From the NCBI RefSeq assembly GCF_000258515.1, contig NZ_AJLF01000001.1:620001-684000 (forward strand): DNA of 64,000 bases, read 5' to 3'. The notes under the pieces were generated by a model. The model made no database searches and was not told the origin of the DNA. It was given only the letters and a program-made list of their open reading frames with translations. This document shows, in pieces, positions 62,140 through 64,000 of the stretch. The translations under genes and the position numbers were made by a program. The DNA is from Thermococcus zilligii AN1 (GTDB lineage: Archaea > Methanobacteriota_B > Thermococci > Thermococcales > Thermococcaceae). How positions within the stretch are numbered: the stretch's first letter is position 1; every line of letters begins with the position of its first letter.

Positions 62140-62757
62140 GTGGGGTACAGGACGCTGAAGGGCCCCGGAACGGCCCGGCTCATCGTCAGGAAGTCGGTCT
62201 TCATAGGCTACGCCTCCCCCGCGAACACGGAAGAGGAGGCCAGGGCCTTCATAGCAAAGATAAAGGCCCACCACGGTGACGCGACCCACAACGTTTCCGC
62301 TTACCTCATCAACGACGGGAAGAACTTCGCGGTTCGCTATGACGATGACGGCGAACCAAAGGGCTCCGCCGGAAAGCCCGTCCTCAAGGTCATACAGAAC
62401 AGGGGCCTGAGCAACGCAGTTGTCGTGGTTACGCGCTACTTCGGTGGCATAAAGCTCGGCTACGGCGGGCTGGTTAAAGCGTACAGCGACGCGGCGAGTT
62501 TAGCCATAGAGAACGCGGGAACCGTTGAGGTTTACGAGACGGAGCGCTTTGAGGTGGTCTTCCCTTACAGCCTCTTTCACACGGTCAGGGAGGCCGTTGA
62601 GAAGGCCGGGGGAAAGGTGGTAAGCGAGGAGTACGGGGAGCTCGTGAAGTTCACCGTGGAGACCAGAAAGGGCGAAGCCGGGCCCCTCATGGAGCTTTTG
62701 GCCGAGAAAACGCGGGGCAGGGCAAGGTTGAGGCCGCTTTTTATGCTGGAATTGTAA
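62140..62757 (+). CDS. YigZ/IMPACT family protein
   Basis: 205 residues. The N-terminal UPF0029 domain is clear: KSVFIGYASPANTEEEA, then HNVSAYL, RYDDDGEPKGSAGKPVL and VVVTRYFGGIKLGYGGLVKAYSDA. The C-terminal ~70 residues form the DUF1949 domain (ETERFEVVFPYSLF). Related eukaryotic IMPACT regulates the GCN2 pathway. The bacterial and archaeal role is uncertain. GTG start with GGAGAGGA upstream. Probably co-transcribed with the HAD gene. Confidence 0.88.
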   Translation: MGYRTLKGPGTARLIVRKSVFIGYASPANTEEEARAFIAKIKAHHGDATHNVSAYLINDGKNFAVRYDDDGEPKGSAGKPVLKVIQNRGLSNAVVVVTRYFGGIKLGYGGLVKAYSDAASLAIENAGTVEVYETERFEVVFPYSLFHTVREAVEKAGGKVVSEEYGELVKFTVETRKGEAGPLMELLAEKTRGRARLRPLFMLEL

Positions 62758-62792
62758 GGAAGGCTTCTGTTCGTGCACCACCTGGCCAGCCC

Positions 62793-64000
62793 TCAGTTCT
62801 TCCCAAAAATCCTCTCCCAGGCCCTTATGGCGCCCCACTTGTCGAGGAACTCGTTGAAGGTTCCGCACTTAGGAGAGAGGACGCAGACGGGACAGCCGTC
62901 TTTGCAGGGGCACCCCCTGAGGTGCTCGAGGCTCTTCTCCATGAGCCTCTCGGCGTTTTCGTAGAGGACTTCAGCGAGGCCTGCTCCCCCTTCGTTGCCG
63001 TCGTAGATGAAGACCACCGGCATCCCCGCGTAGGGTTTTCCCGGAAAGGCCGCGTAGCTGTAGCCGCCGAGCTCCCTCGAATCAACATAGGTGAATACCG
63101 GCGCTATCTTGATGAGGTTGTGCTCTATCGCGTGCAGTGCCGGGCCAACCCCGTCTTTGCTGTCAACCATCTTCTTTATCGCGAAGGCCAGCTCCCCGTC
63201 GCTTATGCCCGCCCCCTGGAGGGCGTCGTCTATCGTTTTCCTGATTATAAAGCTCGTGCTCCCGAGGTAGAGCGGGAAGAGCTTTCTCCTGTCGAGGCTC
63301 CCGTAAAGGTGGAGCGCGATGTCTTCGGCTTTCTCCCCCGCTTTCCCGAGGAACTCCCGGAACTCCTCAGCTGGGACGTCCCCTATCGACTCGGGGAAGA
63401 CGAGCCATATCCCCTCGGTCTCGAACTCCCTCACGTGGGGTTCCTCAAACTCGACCCTCGCGAACTTCTCCCAGCTGAGTACCGGGTCTTCCCTCCCCTC
63501 CCCGCTCGCCGGAGAGAAGATCTCGCCCTTTAAAATTCCCGTCTCCTTCAGCTTCGCCAGCTCGGCCACGTAGTTTCCTGTATCGAGGCCCCTAACGGCG
63601 TAGCCTGTGTAGACATGCCTCACCCTGAGCCTCCCGAGGCCCACCGTTACTCCCCTGTATGACTTCTCCCCCCTAACCTCGAGGATTTCAACGTCCTCGC
63701 GCTTGCTAACCAAGGTCTCTACGTCCCAGAGGCGGTTTAACTGCCTCGCGAAGACGAAGTGGAAGTTGCCCGTGCTCAACCTGTCTGCCGCCATGTAGAG
63801 CTCTCCCCTGGAGAAGTAGGCCATCCCGGGCAAAAGCGAGCGGTGGTATTCATCGGTGTCGACCTCCTCTATGACGTAGCCCCTCATCCTTAGCCAGTCG
63901 ATTAAGTTTATTAGCTCGCGCGCTGATGCCTTTTCCATCAGCTTGCCCCTTACCCAGGGCTCGTCCTTCACGAGGAAGAAGCTCTCGTCGCTGGCTGTCC
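62793..64000 (-). CDS. C-terminal part of an Hrq1-like DEAD/DEAH helicase with DUF1998 domain (cut by window end)
   Basis: The frame is open to the window edge, so only the last ~401 residues are seen. They contain the DUF1998 region, with GGYSYAAFPGKPYAGMPVVFIYDGNEGGAGLAEVL and the four-cysteine zinc cluster CPCKDGCPVCVLSPKCG near the end, characteristic of RecQ4/Hrq1-family helicases (COG1205). The helicase motifs themselves would lie upstream, outside the window. The GTG at 63971 is internal and not a start. Role in DNA repair by family analogy. Confidence 0.82.
   Translation of the reverse strand, partial: TASDESFFLVKDEPWVRGKLMEKASARELINLIDWLRMRGYVIEEVDTDEYHRSLLPGMAYFSRGELYMAADRLSTGNFHFVFARQLNRLWDVETLVSKREDVEILEVRGEKSYRGVTVGLGRLRVRHVYTGYAVRGLDTGNYVAELAKLKETGILKGEIFSPASGEGREDPVLSWEKFARVEFEEPHVREFETEGIWLVFPESIGDVPAEEFREFLGKAGEKAEDIALHLYGSLDRRKLFPLYLGSTSFIIRKTIDDALQGAGISDGELAFAIKKMVDSKDGVGPALHAIEHNLIKIAPVFTYVDSRELGGYSYAAFPGKPYAGMPVVFIYDGNEGGAGLAEVLYENAERLMEKSLEHLRGCPCKDGCPVCVLSPKCGTFNEFLDKWGAIRAWERIFGKN

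Overview
The window is chromosomal DNA of a hyperthermophilic euryarchaeon of the order Thermococcales, most likely a Thermococcus species. The grounds are the tungsten aldehyde:ferredoxin oxidoreductases, the ADP-forming acyl-CoA synthetase, archaeal ribosomal proteins S15, S3Ae and S10, EF-1alpha, KEOPS Pcc1, TATA-box promoters with short leaders, and close resemblance of many proteins to Pyrococcus/Thermococcus families. Genes are densely packed, often overlap by 1-17 bp, and GTG/TTG starts are common. I saw no CRISPR array, insertion sequence, rRNA or replication origin.

Layout. 1-8652: tRNA-methyltransferase-like protein, YgjP-type metallopeptidase, radical SAM protein, GT-C-like membrane protein, Dph2, then the information-processing cluster rps15-GAN(RecJ/Cdc45)-pcc1-rps3ae. 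8758-17375: M42 peptidase, archaemetzincin, CYTH protein, TrkH, methionine aminopeptidase, tRNA-Ser(CGA), a four-CBS protein with a ribosome-hibernation-like C-terminus, a Ca2+/Na+ antiporter and phosphoglycerate mutase. 17396-25718: a cobamide (B12) salvage island (CobD/CobC-like aminotransferase, CbiB, zinc ribbon, PP-loop ATPase, CobZ, CobS, CobY, CobQ, CobT-like, CbiZ) with a PIN-domain remnant and two tiny membrane-protein genes.

25816-33508: a broken KaiC-like ATPase, a HEAT-repeat protein, a DUF2202 ferritin-like secreted protein, an ArsR-type regulator and small membrane proteins, then adhD-wor4. 33733-38638: an accessory five-gene operon (secreted protein, anchored extracellular protein, small membrane protein, FtsX/MacB-like permease, ABC ATPase) with a relatively AT-rich first gene and a hairpin leader. 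This is the best candidate for an undescribed system. 38778-43613: two PhoU/RCK_C proteins divergent from an MgtE-type transporter, then acyl-CoA synthetase alpha and beta subunits, the alpha with an apparent internal deletion.

43674-64000: SecG, a uppP-like/glmU-like/DUF835 operon, a candidate structured RNA, a NOG1-type GTPase, SnatA/MarC, OsmC, a second SplB-like radical SAM protein, a class I amidotransferase that has lost its catalytic Cys and His, an aminotransferase, formaldehyde ferredoxin oxidoreductase with a MoaD-like protein, tuf-rps10-tRNA-Ser(GGA), a PfuExoI-like protein preceded by a canonical C/D box sRNA, AI-2E family transporter, nicotinamidase, DUF2240, tRNA-Thr(CGU), PAP2 phosphatase, HAD and YigZ proteins, and the 3' part of an Hrq1/DUF1998-type helicase cut by the window end.

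All functional names come from reading translations and recalling families. No database search was run.
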